Shown: positions 22,774-32,398, counted from the first letter of the stretch. The stretch is DNA of 64,000 nt from Mucilaginibacter ginsenosidivorans (GCF_007971025.1 NZ_CP042436.1:5084001-5148000); one strand, 5' to 3'. The notes: generated by a model not told the origin, from the sequence alone. Numbers and translations are program-made.

Positions 22774-23301
22774 ATGAGAAAGCTCACCTTACTGCTCACG
22801 TTCATCTCCTGTATATTCATCACACAACAATCATCTGCCCAGGTGACAACCAAATTCGGCGACAACGTAAGCACGCTCGACGGTATCATGAAAGCCTATT
22901 ACGATGTGGTAACCGTAAAAAAAGGCGAAAAGGCCAGCTACGAGCGGGACAGCCTGCTGCATTGGCCCAATGTTAACGTCGGTATGACAAGCGTCGGTAA
23001 AAGCGGCAAACTGTCGTTTCGGTATATGAGCCTGAAGGAATTTCACCGTTTGTCCGACCCATACCTGGAAAAAGAGGGTTTTTATGAGCGCGAGATCTCG
23101 CGAAAAGTGGATCATTTCGGCGCCATTTACCATGTGTTCAGTACGTATGAGTCGCGCGCCACGGCAGAAGGGCCCGTAACCGAGCGGGGAATCAACAGCA
23201 TCGAGCTTTATTTTGATGGCGCCCGGTTTTGGATATTGGGCTGGTTCTATGATGCGGAACGCAAAGGGAACCCGATACCTGCCGAGTATTTAAAGAATTA
23301 A
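22774..23301 (+). CDS. Secreted NTF2-like protein
   Basis: 175 residues with a clear signal peptide (1-22, ending SSAQ). The mature part has the length and rhythm of a SnoaL/NTF2-like single domain: a helical start (GIMKAYYDVVTVKKGEKASYERDSLLHWP), then beta strands including FGAIYHVFSTYESRATAEG and GINSIELYFDGARFWILGWFYD. Such domains bind small ligands or are enzymes. No catalytic set can be named. It appears to stand alone. Confidence 0.75.
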   Translation: MRKLTLLLTFISCIFITQQSSAQVTTKFGDNVSTLDGIMKAYYDVVTVKKGEKASYERDSLLHWPNVNVGMTSVGKSGKLSFRYMSLKEFHRLSDPYLEKEGFYEREISRKVDHFGAIYHVFSTYESRATAEGPVTERGINSIELYFDGARFWILGWFYDAERKGNPIPAEYLKN

Positions 23302-23305
23302 AATA

Positions 23306-23375
23306 ATTACACCGACCCATTCAGCATAACCACTGTAAGATCGGTGTAATCATTAATTAAAATCGGTGTAAACCA
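23306..23375. repeat. ATCGGTGTAATC-family repeats after the NTF2-like gene
   Basis: ATTACACCGA at 23306, GATCGGTGTAATCAT near 23339 and AAATCGGTGTAAAC near 23360: one forward and two reverse copies of the motif found around fusA and rplY. Confidence 0.65.
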
Positions 23376-23385
23376 CAAATTATAA

Positions 23386-23508
23386 TTACCGCGATGGCGC
23401 AGGCGGTTTTGGTGGTGGTGGCGGCAGGCCATGTCGTGGCGCACAGCTCGTAAACATAATGGCACACATAGCTGCAAGTGCTACCATACTTATCAATTTC
23501 TTCTTCAT
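23386..23508 (-). CDS. Small proline-rich lipoprotein
   Basis: 40 residues. MKKKLISMVALAAMCAIMFTSC is a textbook lipoprotein signal with lipobox FTSC, so the lipidated Cys would be residue 22. The mature peptide is only 19 residues: C, APRHGL, a run of five Pro with KPPAPSR at the end. The reading frame has a good start and an in-frame TAA. Small Pro-rich lipoproteins of this kind are found singly in Bacteroidota genomes; the function is unknown. Confidence 0.65.
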   Translation of the reverse strand: MKKKLISMVALAAMCAIMFTSCAPRHGLPPPPPKPPAPSR

Positions 23509-23644
23509 AGTTATAGATTTTATATAACTACAAGCAGTAAAGGAAGTTGTTTGTTTGATAGGGTAGTCCGAAAGTCCGCATAAGTCGGAACACCAAAAGA
23601 AAGAGGCCCAAAAGTGTATTCACTAATGGCCAACGACCAACAAA

Positions 23645-24334
23645 TTAATTCTCAACCAAAGGCTGGATATGGCGCTTATCCTCAGGCAGGGCCATGTATT
23701 TTTTATAAGAATCGTTAATGTAAACCGCCAGCGATTCGCTGTTGTTGCCGGTAATAAAAGCGTATGTTGGCCGGTAAAGCGTCATAAAGTCTTCCAGGTC
23801 CTGCCCCTTCAGTGGCACAATGCTGCCTACATAGTTTCGCGTAAATACCTTATCCACAACCCTTTCCTCCTGTTCGTTCTTAAAATACCTTTTCAGGCGG
23901 CGGGCGTTACGGGCTTCGCGGCCAAACCATGTGGAAGGCGACAACGGGTACACTTTAGCTTTCTCATAAACCTGGGGGTATTCCTTTTGCGGGTTAAACG
24001 AAGGTGTCCGGGTGGCAGTGATATTAACTTCACGCAATTGTATCGGCTGGGTTTTTAGTTCAACATGCTTTTGGGATAGATCGACCACATACAACGTATC
24101 GGCAATATATCCCGGTGACGAGAATATTAAAAGGTGCCCTGTTTCGGTATGGATCTCAAACCTGCCCGATTTGTCGGTAAGCGTTGCCTGTTTGTTCGAC
24201 AGGTCACGCACGAATACATTTTCGAGTTTAGTGCCGTCCCGGTATTCAACTACTACCCCCTTCACCAAAGTTTGCGCGTAAAGCCCGCTGCTGATGAACA
24301 GCAAAAAAATAATACCGAAGCTCTTTATATTCAT
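23645..24334 (-). CDS. Secreted CarboxypepD_reg-like domain protein
   Basis: 229 residues. Signal peptide 1-20 (ending LYAQ). Residues about 23-100 form a carboxypeptidase-regulatory-like beta domain: VKGVVVEYRDGTKLENVFVRD, ATLTDKSGRFEI, FSSPGYIADTLYV. The rest (about 105-229) is a charged region with many Arg and Tyr and no named domain. This arrangement, a regulatory-like domain without a TonB receptor barrel, is frequent in this phylum and is thought to lie in the periplasm. Confidence 0.75.
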   Translation of the reverse strand: MNIKSFGIIFLLFISSGLYAQTLVKGVVVEYRDGTKLENVFVRDLSNKQATLTDKSGRFEIHTETGHLLIFSSPGYIADTLYVVDLSQKHVELKTQPIQLREVNITATRTPSFNPQKEYPQVYEKAKVYPLSPSTWFGREARNARRLKRYFKNEQEERVVDKVFTRNYVGSIVPLKGQDLEDFMTLYRPTYAFITGNNSESLAVYINDSYKKYMALPEDKRHIQPLVEN

Positions 24335-24493
24335 AGAAGAAAGATAGGTAGCATAAATATAAGCTATTTATAACTAAAACTTACTTTTTAGCCCCGTGGT
24401 TTCGAATTTAACATTTAATTGACGCCGGCATGAATAAAAACCTGGTCCATACAAACCTATTCCAATCTTTCTTCCTTTCAGCCCGCATGTTTT

Positions 24494-24765
24494 GAGCTAT
24501 AGGCTCTACCGCTTTGTATAAAATAATGACTGAGGCTTTATGCCATATCGGGACTACCGGCAATAGGGCAGGTGATAAATGACCCATAGGGTCTACCTGT
24601 TTGTAGAAACTGTAATAAACAAAAAATTTGCCTCGTAGAGGCTACCCGCAATCAGCCAGATGATCAGCTCTTTACCTTTTCCGCAAACGGCGGATAAAGG
24701 GTAGCCTCTGCGAGGCAAAAAACTGCTTTGGATTGGTAGCTACAAACCGGTAGAGCCTACGGCTC
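24494..24765. repeat. Nested palindromic repeat with GTAG-stem hairpins
   Basis: Outer arms: GAGCTATAGGCTCTACCG at 24494-24511 and CGGTAGAGCCTACGGCTC at 24748-24765, complementary apart from two bases. Inner arms: 24627-24647 and 24699-24719 (TTTGCCTCG...GGCTACCC and its complement), 21 bp with one mismatch. Each arm is itself a small hairpin. A further unit near 24588 reads GACCC ATA GGGTC followed by TACCTGTTTGTAGAAA. Related units are at 38088-38216. Confidence 0.75.
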
Positions 24766-24832
24766 AATATTTGTTATGTTCCCTTACCATTTTTATACAA
24801 AATTACTTATTGGCAGGTCGGCAGGGGGCAAC

Positions 24833-24856
24833 AAAAAACCCGGCTTTCGCCGGGTT
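24833..24856 (-). terminator. Rho-independent terminator of the M1 peptidase gene
   Basis: Minus strand: AACCCGGC, loop GAAA, GCCGGGTT, then TTTT. A perfect 8-bp GC-rich stem directly after the peptidase stop. Confidence 0.88.
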
Positions 24857-24862
24857 GAATGT

Positions 24863-26887
24863 TTATTTTTTGTCGTTCGTCCAGGTATTGTTATCCGGGT
24901 TAATATCCGGGAATACTTTATCAGGATCATACGTTACCGATTGTATCGCCTCGGTGGATGGATACTTGAAGCTCCACGTGCTGTTACGTTCCCATATCTC
25001 CACCGGCAGTTTCACACGGTCGGTTTTACCGCTAACGGTCTTTATCTCCAGTATAACCGGCATAGCCATTTTCTCCAAATTATCAATGGTGATCATAGCA
25101 CCTTTCGTTGGGTCGTTATCAAAATACTTCACATCGCTAACCGCAACATCAAGTTTCCAGTTATTCAGGAACCATCCGCGCCAGAACCACTGCAGGCTTT
25201 CGCCACCGGCGTTCTCCATGGTACGGAAAAAATCATCCGGCGTGGGGTGCTTAAATGCCCACCTGTTAATGTAAGTTCTGAAAGCAAAATCAAAACGTTC
25301 GGGGCCCAGTATCTGCTCGCGCAGCATCGTCAAACCAGCGCCGGGTTTCGCATATAATAATAAACCGGTGTTCCGCTCCTTTAGGTTGGCTGGCTGGCTC
25401 AGCATCGGTTCAAGCCCTGTACGGGTGTACCTTGATGCATGGTCATGCATATCTTCACCGCCATGCCGGTACTCGCCATTGTTAAAATCATAGGTCGAAA
25501 GCGTATTAATAAATGTATTGAAACCTTCATCCATCCAACCGTAAAGCCTTTCGTTCGATCCTACGATCATCGGGAACCAGGTATGACCGAACTCGTGGTC
25601 GTTCACGCCCCACAAACTCCTGCCTTTTGCTTTATACCCGCAAAAAACTATACCGGGGTATTCCATACCGCCAACTACACCGGCAACGGCCGTAGCAGCA
25701 GGATAAGGGAACTCGAACCATTGTTTCGAGTTAAATTCAATAGATTTTTTTACATATTCCGTCGAACGGCCCCAGGCATCATTACCATCGCTCTCAACCG
25801 GGTAAGCTGATATGGCGATGGATTTTTTACCACTTGGCAGGTCCATTTTAGCAGCATCTATAATAAATGAGGCCGATGACGCCCATGACGCGTCGCGCGC
25901 ATTGCTTATTTTAAAGTGCCAGGTAAGCTCCTTTTTGCCTGCCGGGCGCGATGAAGCTTGTGTAACCTCGTCGGCCGAGCGGATAACAACGGTCTTTTCA
26001 CTTTTTTCGGCTTCTGCCCAGCGCTTCAGTTGCTCAGGGGTGTAAACTTCCTGCGGGTTAAGCAACTGGCCCGATGCCACCACAATATGGTTTGCAGGTG
26101 CGGTAATGCGCAGGTCGAAATCGCCGTACTCCAGGTAAAATTCACCCGGACCGGTATATGGCTGCGTGTTCCAGCCCATCACATCGTCGTATACGCACAT
26201 ACGCGGGTACCATTGTGCAATAGTAAATATCTTACCGTTCTTGGTTTCCTGTATACCTGTACGGTCCGATCCGTAGTTTGGTTCGATGAACGAATATTCG
26301 ATCTGCAACTTAACCTGGCCGCCATTTGGCGCCACGTCCTGCGGCAGGAAAACCTGCATGCGGGTATCGCTTATCAAAAACTTCAGGTCGGTAGCGGCAC
26401 CTTTGGCATTCAGCAATTTTACCGATTTAATCTTGTCGCCCGCGTCAAAATCCTGCCCGCGGCCCCAGTTGCGGCTTTGCTGTTTTGGCGGGTTGCCCAC
26501 CAGAGGCACTATCTGCGTACCGCGCGAATCCAACTTGAACAGGTTCTGATCGAGCTGCATCCATAAAAAGCCAAGCTTTTGCGGGCTATTGTTGGTATAG
26601 GTTAATATTTCCGATCCGGTTATCTGGTTGGTTGCATCGTCCAAATGGGCAGCCAATTGGTAGTCGGCCCGGTTTTGCCAGTATTTTGCACCCGGGGCGC
26701 CATCAGCCGCCCTGAACTCGTTGCCGTTTTTTGAGTAGAACGGCGGGCCAAAAGTTTCGTGGTAATCGTAATTGGTTGCGGTTTGCGAAGGCTGCTGCGC
26801 AGCCGGGGGATTTGCTTGCTGCGCATTCACTGCGCCTGCGGCAATCAATAAGGCCAGCGAAAAACCGGCCATCATTTTCAATTTCAT
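24863..26887 (-). CDS. M1-family metallopeptidase (aminopeptidase N-like), secreted
   Basis: 674 residues. Signal peptide 1-22 (ending VNAQ). After an N-terminal beta domain, the gluzincin core has GGMEYPG (substrate exopeptidase motif) followed by the zinc site HEFGH near residue 430 and the third ligand Glu about 19 residues on in WMDEGFNTF. All three zinc ligands and the catalytic Glu are present. Expected to remove N-terminal residues from peptides in the periplasm. It stands alone with its own terminator; the Gln/Pro-rich stretch after the signal is a linker. Confidence 0.9.
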   Translation of the reverse strand: MKLKMMAGFSLALLIAAGAVNAQQANPPAAQQPSQTATNYDYHETFGPPFYSKNGNEFRAADGAPGAKYWQNRADYQLAAHLDDATNQITGSEILTYTNNSPQKLGFLWMQLDQNLFKLDSRGTQIVPLVGNPPKQQSRNWGRGQDFDAGDKIKSVKLLNAKGAATDLKFLISDTRMQVFLPQDVAPNGGQVKLQIEYSFIEPNYGSDRTGIQETKNGKIFTIAQWYPRMCVYDDVMGWNTQPYTGPGEFYLEYGDFDLRITAPANHIVVASGQLLNPQEVYTPEQLKRWAEAEKSEKTVVIRSADEVTQASSRPAGKKELTWHFKISNARDASWASSASFIIDAAKMDLPSGKKSIAISAYPVESDGNDAWGRSTEYVKKSIEFNSKQWFEFPYPAATAVAGVVGGMEYPGIVFCGYKAKGRSLWGVNDHEFGHTWFPMIVGSNERLYGWMDEGFNTFINTLSTYDFNNGEYRHGGEDMHDHASRYTRTGLEPMLSQPANLKERNTGLLLYAKPGAGLTMLREQILGPERFDFAFRTYINRWAFKHPTPDDFFRTMENAGGESLQWFWRGWFLNNWKLDVAVSDVKYFDNDPTKGAMITIDNLEKMAMPVILEIKTVSGKTDRVKLPVEIWERNSTWSFKYPSTEAIQSVTYDPDKVFPDINPDNNTWTNDKK

Positions 26888-27090
26888 TTCAGTTCAGTTA
26901 GTTAATTGAGCGCGCAATTTAGTATAAATTAGAGAATTGCGTACCTGGTAAAATAATTGTTACCAAATAAGGTGATTGCTGCACATAGCTATCTGCGTTC
27001 AGAAAAATCTTCCCTGGCTGATAATTATCTGTAAGATTTAATTGTACATTATACTTCAATAGCCTTTGACGCCTAAGTTACCGCCTAAAC

Positions 27091-29505
27091 ATGAATAGGG
27101 TTTTTCAAATCGTCCTGATGTTTGTGCCGATATTCATCTCGAATGCAATATCTGCACAGACCGGCGATGAGCATGTTAAACAACTGTTCGAAAAACTCAA
27201 AACTCATAATAAAATTTATCCGACCGAGAAAGCATACCTCCATTTCGATAAAACGTATTACGCAGCCGGCGATACCATATACTTCAAAGCTTATGTTACC
27301 ATGGGTGAAAAGCATTTGCCTTCCGGCATTAGCGGTGTATTGCATGCCGACCTTATTAATACGAAAGCCAAAATAGATCAATCGATCAAACTGCAATTGA
27401 CAAATGGCGTTGCCTGGGGTGATTTTGCCCTGCCGGATAGCCTGCCTGACGGAACCTATCGCGTTCGTGCATGGACGAACTGGATGCGGAACGATCCGGG
27501 CAGTCTTTTTGAAAAGGAGATCGTTATCGGTTCACAGGTGAACAACAAAGTACCCGAAAGCAATACTGCAAAAGCCGTGAACGCCAGGGCCGACCTGCAG
27601 TTCTTCCCCGAAGGTGGCGAACTGGTAAGCGGTATCGAAAACAAGGTCGCCTTTAAAGCGATTGGAACAAACGGGCTGGGTACTTATGTAAAGGGGATCA
27701 TTACTGATAACACCGGGAAACAGGTAGTCGAATTTGCATCGGCAAGGCTGGGCATGGGCTATTTTACGATGATGCCCGAAGAAGGAAAAACTTATAAAGC
27801 CGAATTGATTTACACTGATGGCACCAAAGATGAAGTGATGCTGCCACAGGCAAGGGATAAGGGTATCGCCCTCTCTGTAAACAACGACTCCCTGCAAAAG
27901 GCTACCGTCAGCATCCGCGCCGGTAAAGCTTATTTCGATGAGAATAAAGGTAAGGATTATACCCTGGTCATTTATTCGGGCGGCATAGCGAATACCGTTG
28001 ACTGCAGGCTCGATAGTAATGTTATTACCGTCGACCTGATCAAACGGAAACTATTCACCGGTGTAACCCGCATCACCCTGTTTTCATCCGCTAACGAACC
28101 GCTTTGTGAAAGGCTCATATTTATCCAGAACTACGACCAGTTAAACCTCGACGTTGCGACGGATAAGGAAACCTATCATCCCCGGGATAAGGTGAACATC
28201 AAACTAAACGCCAAAACACGGGCGGATTCTGCTGCAAAGGGTCATTTTTCGGTGTCCGTGGTCGATGAAAGCAAAGTAAAAACCGATGAAAATGATGAAA
28301 CCACCATATTATCCGACCTGCTGCTTACATCCGACCTGAAAGGATATATCGAACAACCCAACTATTACTTCAACAACATTACGGGCCAAAAACTCAAAGA
28401 ACTTGACCTGGTAATGCTGACCCACGGTTACTGCAGGTTTACCTGGAAACAAGTATTGGATAGCGCCGATAATAAACCTGCTTATCAGCCTGAAAAGGGG
28501 CTGGAGATCAGCGGCGTGGCGACGAGCGTTTTGGGCAAACCAATCAACAAAGGTACTGTGTCGTTGATCTCGCAGATGGGCGGACCTGTATTAAGCCAAA
28601 CCACAGACGAAAAAGGAAATTTCAGGTTTAGTAATTTGGTTTTTACAGATACTGTTCATTTTGTGCTGAATGCCACGAATGCCAATGGGAAAAACAATAC
28701 GAAATTGGTTTATCACAAGGACATAAATCCAGCAGTCAGTGCGGCGTCGGCATCAAATCACGACAACATTGATCAGCCGATGAAAGCTTACCTGGCGAAT
28801 ACGGAAAAGCAGCAGGAGCAGTTAAATGCGCTCGGGTTAGGTAAAAAGGGCCGGATGTTGAAAGAGGTTAAAATTAAAGGGATAAAGGAAAATAATAATT
28901 ATCGGTCATCAAGTTTGATGGGGCCAGGACATGCAAATCAGGTGGTACATGCTGAAGAATTAGAAAAGACCGGTGGCATGCTTTCGATCAAACTGGCCGG
29001 CAAGTTTCGTGGCAGATACGGTTATGCGATAACTTCATCTGGAAATTTCCCCGGGCTTGTAATGCTTGATGGTGTACGCTGGAATTTCCCATTAGATTAT
29101 ATTAACCCGAACGCGGTTGAAACGGTCGAATTGTTCTATGATGCGAATGCTTCAATTTATGGCATGGAGGGCGCCAAAGGCGTACTTGTCATTACAACAA
29201 AACAGGGCAGCGGCTTGCAGGCAAAAGATATTTCATCGACCGGCGTATTACCCATTACCGTTAATGGTTTTTACAAAGCCCGTGAATTTTACGCACCAAA
29301 ATATGAACATCCCGGCAATAACGCCAACCTTAAGGACCTGCGCAGCACCATTTACTGGCAGCCGGAGCTAAAAACGGATAAAGAAGGCAATGCGTCATTT
29401 GAGTATTACAATGCCGATGGAACCGGTACCTGCAAAGTAACCATAGAAGGTATGGACGAAAAAGGGAATATCGGCAGGCAGGTTTTTCGGTATAAAGTTG
29501 AGTAG
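27091..29505 (+). CDS. MG2-domain and TonB-plug-like envelope protein
   Basis: 804 residues. Signal peptide 1-22 (ISAQ). Residues about 40-145 match the macroglobulin MG2 type (YPTEKAYLHFDKTYYAAGDTIYFKAYV), as in other Bacteroidota proteins. Further beta domains follow, a CarboxypepD_reg-like segment near 470-540 (ISGVATSVLGKPINKGTVSL), and a plug-like segment at about 640-705 (VMLDGVRWNF, NPNAVETVELFYDANASIYGMEGAKGVLVIT). No barrel follows, so it is not a TonB receptor by itself. Function unknown. The plug may dock with a receptor. Confidence 0.8.
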   Translation: MNRVFQIVLMFVPIFISNAISAQTGDEHVKQLFEKLKTHNKIYPTEKAYLHFDKTYYAAGDTIYFKAYVTMGEKHLPSGISGVLHADLINTKAKIDQSIKLQLTNGVAWGDFALPDSLPDGTYRVRAWTNWMRNDPGSLFEKEIVIGSQVNNKVPESNTAKAVNARADLQFFPEGGELVSGIENKVAFKAIGTNGLGTYVKGIITDNTGKQVVEFASARLGMGYFTMMPEEGKTYKAELIYTDGTKDEVMLPQARDKGIALSVNNDSLQKATVSIRAGKAYFDENKGKDYTLVIYSGGIANTVDCRLDSNVITVDLIKRKLFTGVTRITLFSSANEPLCERLIFIQNYDQLNLDVATDKETYHPRDKVNIKLNAKTRADSAAKGHFSVSVVDESKVKTDENDETTILSDLLLTSDLKGYIEQPNYYFNNITGQKLKELDLVMLTHGYCRFTWKQVLDSADNKPAYQPEKGLEISGVATSVLGKPINKGTVSLISQMGGPVLSQTTDEKGNFRFSNLVFTDTVHFVLNATNANGKNNTKLVYHKDINPAVSAASASNHDNIDQPMKAYLANTEKQQEQLNALGLGKKGRMLKEVKIKGIKENNNYRSSSLMGPGHANQVVHAEELEKTGGMLSIKLAGKFRGRYGYAITSSGNFPGLVMLDGVRWNFPLDYINPNAVETVELFYDANASIYGMEGAKGVLVITTKQGSGLQAKDISSTGVLPITVNGFYKAREFYAPKYEHPGNNANLKDLRSTIYWQPELKTDKEGNASFEYYNADGTGTCKVTIEGMDEKGNIGRQVFRYKVE

Positions 29506-29526
29506 CTTTTGAATGCGGCCCATAGC

Positions 29527-29565
29527 CAATGGACCATTGACCATTCACTATTGACCATTGACTAA
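29527..29565. repeat. TTGACCA-type simple repeat
   Basis: GGACCATTGACCATTCAC followed by TATTGACCATTGACTA, directly between two convergent genes. Same family as 945-1005, 38795-38827 and 39546-39622. Confidence 0.7.
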
Positions 29566-29916
29566 TCAACTCCCCAAAAAATGTTTCTTATATACCGCTT
29601 CATCAAACCCAAAGAAAAGAAATTTGCCGTCCTCGATAACCGGGCGTTTGATGATGCTGGTTTTCTCCTGTAATAAAGGGAATGCGGTATCAGGAGTCAC
29701 TATACTTTCTTTAACCCGGTCGTCAACGTCTTTCCACACGGATGATTTCTTGTTCAGGAATTTTTCGTAGCCGGCCTTCTTATCCCATTCTTTCAATTTT
29801 TTGGCAGATATGCCAAGTTTTTTAAAATCATGAAACTCAAAATCAATATGGTTGGCTTTTAGCCAGGTAAGCGCTTTCTTTACCGTATCGCAATTAGGTA
29901 TCCCGTAAACTGTCAT
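29566..29916 (-). CDS. ArsC/Spx-family protein (YffB-like)
   Basis: 116 residues with a thioredoxin-like ArsC fold. GIPNCDTVKKALTWLKANHIDFEFHDFKK at the N-terminus has the single Cys (C9) and Lys pattern of the YffB/Spx type, not the CxxC pair. IIKRPVIEDGKFLFFGFDE is the conserved cis-Pro region near 88-106. Such proteins are called arsenate reductase-like, but many act on thiols or bind RNA polymerase. No ars genes are near, so arsenic handling is not supported by context. Confidence 0.85.
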   Translation of the reverse strand: MTVYGIPNCDTVKKALTWLKANHIDFEFHDFKKLGISAKKLKEWDKKAGYEKFLNKKSSVWKDVDDRVKESIVTPDTAFPLLQEKTSIIKRPVIEDGKFLFFGFDEAVYKKHFLGS

Positions 29917-29953
29917 GCGGCGAAATTACTGATTTGACGTCAGCAATAAAATC

Positions 29954-32398
29954 CTATTTACCGGTATCGCCGCTCTTGTTGCCGCCTTTGATATCATCGT
30001 TTTCGATCCCGTGCTTATTCTTTTTGATCTCCGCTTTCAGCTTGCCAAAACGGTAACTAAAGCCTATGTTAAGCGAGCGGTATGGGAATTCTGAGGCACT
30101 GGTACGGTAAAAATTAACATCCCTGGTTGTACTGCGATTGGTTTTATATCGTGCATATGGATTGGACAGATTAATAAATATAGAGCCTTTCTTATTCAAT
30201 ATATCCTTCGATGTACTGATAGAGGTGAACACATATGCGCTCGACTTTCCTTGCAACAGCACATTGGCGCTGTAGAAGCCGCCGTTGATACCCGCCCGCC
30301 AGGTATCGCTGATCTTGTAGCCCGCATAGGCAAAAGTATACCCCTGGAAACCCTCGTTGGAGTATAATTGTCCGTTGATATAGCCCCGCAGGAAAATGTA
30401 AGAGAAGTTTCCGTTGATATTCAGGTTCAACTTTTTGGTGATCGGGTAATTCAGGCTGATGTGTGCCCCAAGGTTTTTATCGCTGCCTACATTCTGGTAG
30501 GTGGTGTAGGTAACTGTGTCGAGCAACTTGGTCACATTCTGGATGGTGTTGTTAGCGAACGAGTAGCTAATACCCAGGTTAATATACCCTTTTGAGAATT
30601 TGCTGTAATTAAGCTCGAACGCATGGCTTAAAACCGGCTGCAAATTCGGGTTACCCGTGCTGATGAACTTGCTGTTCAGGCTGTCGACGAAGGGGTTGAG
30701 TTGTGAAATGTCCGGCCGCTGTATCCGGTTAGTGAAACCGAAATTCAGGCTCGATCCTTTAAACTTGCGTTGGACGGATATAGAGGGGATAAAATTGGTA
30801 TAGTTTTGTTTTAGGGGCGTATTTTCGGTAACAAAGTTGGCGTTCACGTCAGTATTTTCGATCCGCAGGCCGGCCTTAAAACCCCAATCCTTCAGGTTTA
30901 ACTGATAAGTATTGTAAAAACTATAAACGTTCTGTTCATAATTAAAGGTGTTGTCGCTCCTGGGATCATTGACGTAAACATGGTTTACAGTATCCAGGTC
31001 GCCGGTTTCAAAATCGCTGTAATTTTTCCGTAATATCGCCTTAAGGCCACCTTCTATGTTGATCTTTTTCAGCGGGTGTACATAATCCACCTGGAATGTC
31101 TGCTCACGCGTTCCTGTACTGTTAGTTTGATGCAGACTGGGTACCGCGTAATTATACCTGCTCAGTATGTCGATCATGTTATCGTTAGAATTGGGCGACC
31201 TGTCATATTTATACGACATCGTCAGCAGCCTGTCCTTGTTGCTTTTAAAACCGAGCTGGTAATTGATACCAGCATCCAACCCGCTCCACCTGGTATGACT
31301 GGTGTTGTTTTGAAGATAACTTTGCGTAAGCCCGCCGTCGCCCCCAAAGGTTTGAGAGGACGAATTACCGAGGCTGTTAAAATGCGCCCCGTTCAGGTCG
31401 AGTGAAGCGGTAAGCAGGTTCAGGGTATCTATTTCGTAACTGAACTCCTCGCTGGTGTACAGAAAATGTCCCGTGGTCGAGTTCGAACTGGATTGTGCCA
31501 GGTTCGACAGCAGGTTCTTCTGATCATCAAAAGTTTGCAAAGTATTTTGGGAGGTAACGGTTGTCCTGGTGCGGTCACTGGCGCCACTATACATCGACAA
31601 GCCAAATTTTCCCTGTTTTACCGTAAGCGACAGTCCGCCTCCGGGGCCGTATATGGTATTCTCGCGCAGGTTGATGTTTCCATTGTAGCCTTGGTCAACT
31701 TTTTTATTGGTAATGATATTGATGATACCGGTCAACCCCTCGGCATCGTATTTCGCAGGCGGCGTGGTTATCACCTCTATTTTCTGAATACTGCTTGCGG
31801 GCATCGACTTGAACACATCCGAAGGGTTGTGCGCTATCAGCGACGATGGCTTGCCATTGATCAGTATCTTATAATTGCCACTGCCCTTCAACTGGATATT
31901 GTCACTGGCGTCTACTGTCACCAACGGTACCTTGCGCAGCATGTCCAGCACGTTTTGGGTCTTGGTTTCCGGGTCGGCCTGCACATCATAGCTTATCCGG
32001 TCTATCTCCTGCTTCACCAACGGCTTCACGGCCGTTATCGAAACATCCTGTAATTGTTTGCTTGTTGCAAAAAGGGCTACTATGCCTATATTGACCTCCT
32101 TGCCTGTTCCGGTAAGCTGAACGGTTTTATTAGCATACCCTATAAAAACAAAGGTTACCTGGTAGCTTTTGCCTTCCGGCGCGCTTATCGAAAACGAGCC
32201 GTTGTCCTGTGTCAGGCCGCTTTTTATTGCCTGCCTGGTAGCGGCATCCTGTAAGGTAACCGTCACAAAACTTATGGGCGCCTTGGTGGCCGAATCAACA
32301 ACTGTTCCCCTGATCGTAATATTGGGTCCGACCGCAGTTTGTGCCAGCGCAAAAGTTGAAAGTAAAAAGGAAAATATAATAGTCAGAAAAGTTTTCAT
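29954..32398 (-). CDS. Outer-membrane beta-barrel receptor (OMP_b-brl_3 type), copy 2
   Basis: 814 residues. Signal peptide 1-19 (LAQ), CarboxypepD_reg-like domain about 27-112 (IRGTVVDSATKAPISFVTVTLQD), and a plug-like domain about 120-235 (LVTVDASDNIQLKGSGNYKI, INGKPSSLIAHNP, IEVITTPPAKYDAEGLTGIINIIT). A C-terminal barrel of about 550 residues and a Lys/Asp-rich tail GIENDDIKGGNK follow. The barrel would span the outer membrane; the ligand is unknown. Clearly a paralog of the next gene, on the same strand. Confidence 0.88.
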   Translation of the reverse strand: MKTFLTIIFSFLLSTFALAQTAVGPNITIRGTVVDSATKAPISFVTVTLQDAATRQAIKSGLTQDNGSFSISAPEGKSYQVTFVFIGYANKTVQLTGTGKEVNIGIVALFATSKQLQDVSITAVKPLVKQEIDRISYDVQADPETKTQNVLDMLRKVPLVTVDASDNIQLKGSGNYKILINGKPSSLIAHNPSDVFKSMPASSIQKIEVITTPPAKYDAEGLTGIINIITNKKVDQGYNGNINLRENTIYGPGGGLSLTVKQGKFGLSMYSGASDRTRTTVTSQNTLQTFDDQKNLLSNLAQSSSNSTTGHFLYTSEEFSYEIDTLNLLTASLDLNGAHFNSLGNSSSQTFGGDGGLTQSYLQNNTSHTRWSGLDAGINYQLGFKSNKDRLLTMSYKYDRSPNSNDNMIDILSRYNYAVPSLHQTNSTGTREQTFQVDYVHPLKKINIEGGLKAILRKNYSDFETGDLDTVNHVYVNDPRSDNTFNYEQNVYSFYNTYQLNLKDWGFKAGLRIENTDVNANFVTENTPLKQNYTNFIPSISVQRKFKGSSLNFGFTNRIQRPDISQLNPFVDSLNSKFISTGNPNLQPVLSHAFELNYSKFSKGYINLGISYSFANNTIQNVTKLLDTVTYTTYQNVGSDKNLGAHISLNYPITKKLNLNINGNFSYIFLRGYINGQLYSNEGFQGYTFAYAGYKISDTWRAGINGGFYSANVLLQGKSSAYVFTSISTSKDILNKKGSIFINLSNPYARYKTNRSTTRDVNFYRTSASEFPYRSLNIGFSYRFGKLKAEIKKNKHGIENDDIKGGNKSGDTGK

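Larger units (their letters stand above)
24335..24862. other. 528-bp gene-free region with nested palindromes
   Basis: 24335-24490 shows nothing recognisable. 24494-24765 is the nested palindromic repeat, and 24833-24856 is the terminator of the M1 peptidase gene. Open frames here are short and repeat-derived. Confidence 0.8.

Noticed and set aside
29566..29916. Arsenate reductase of an arsenic resistance operon
   Set aside because: The protein has the single-Cys YffB/Spx pattern and no ars genes lie nearby, so an arsenic role is not claimed.
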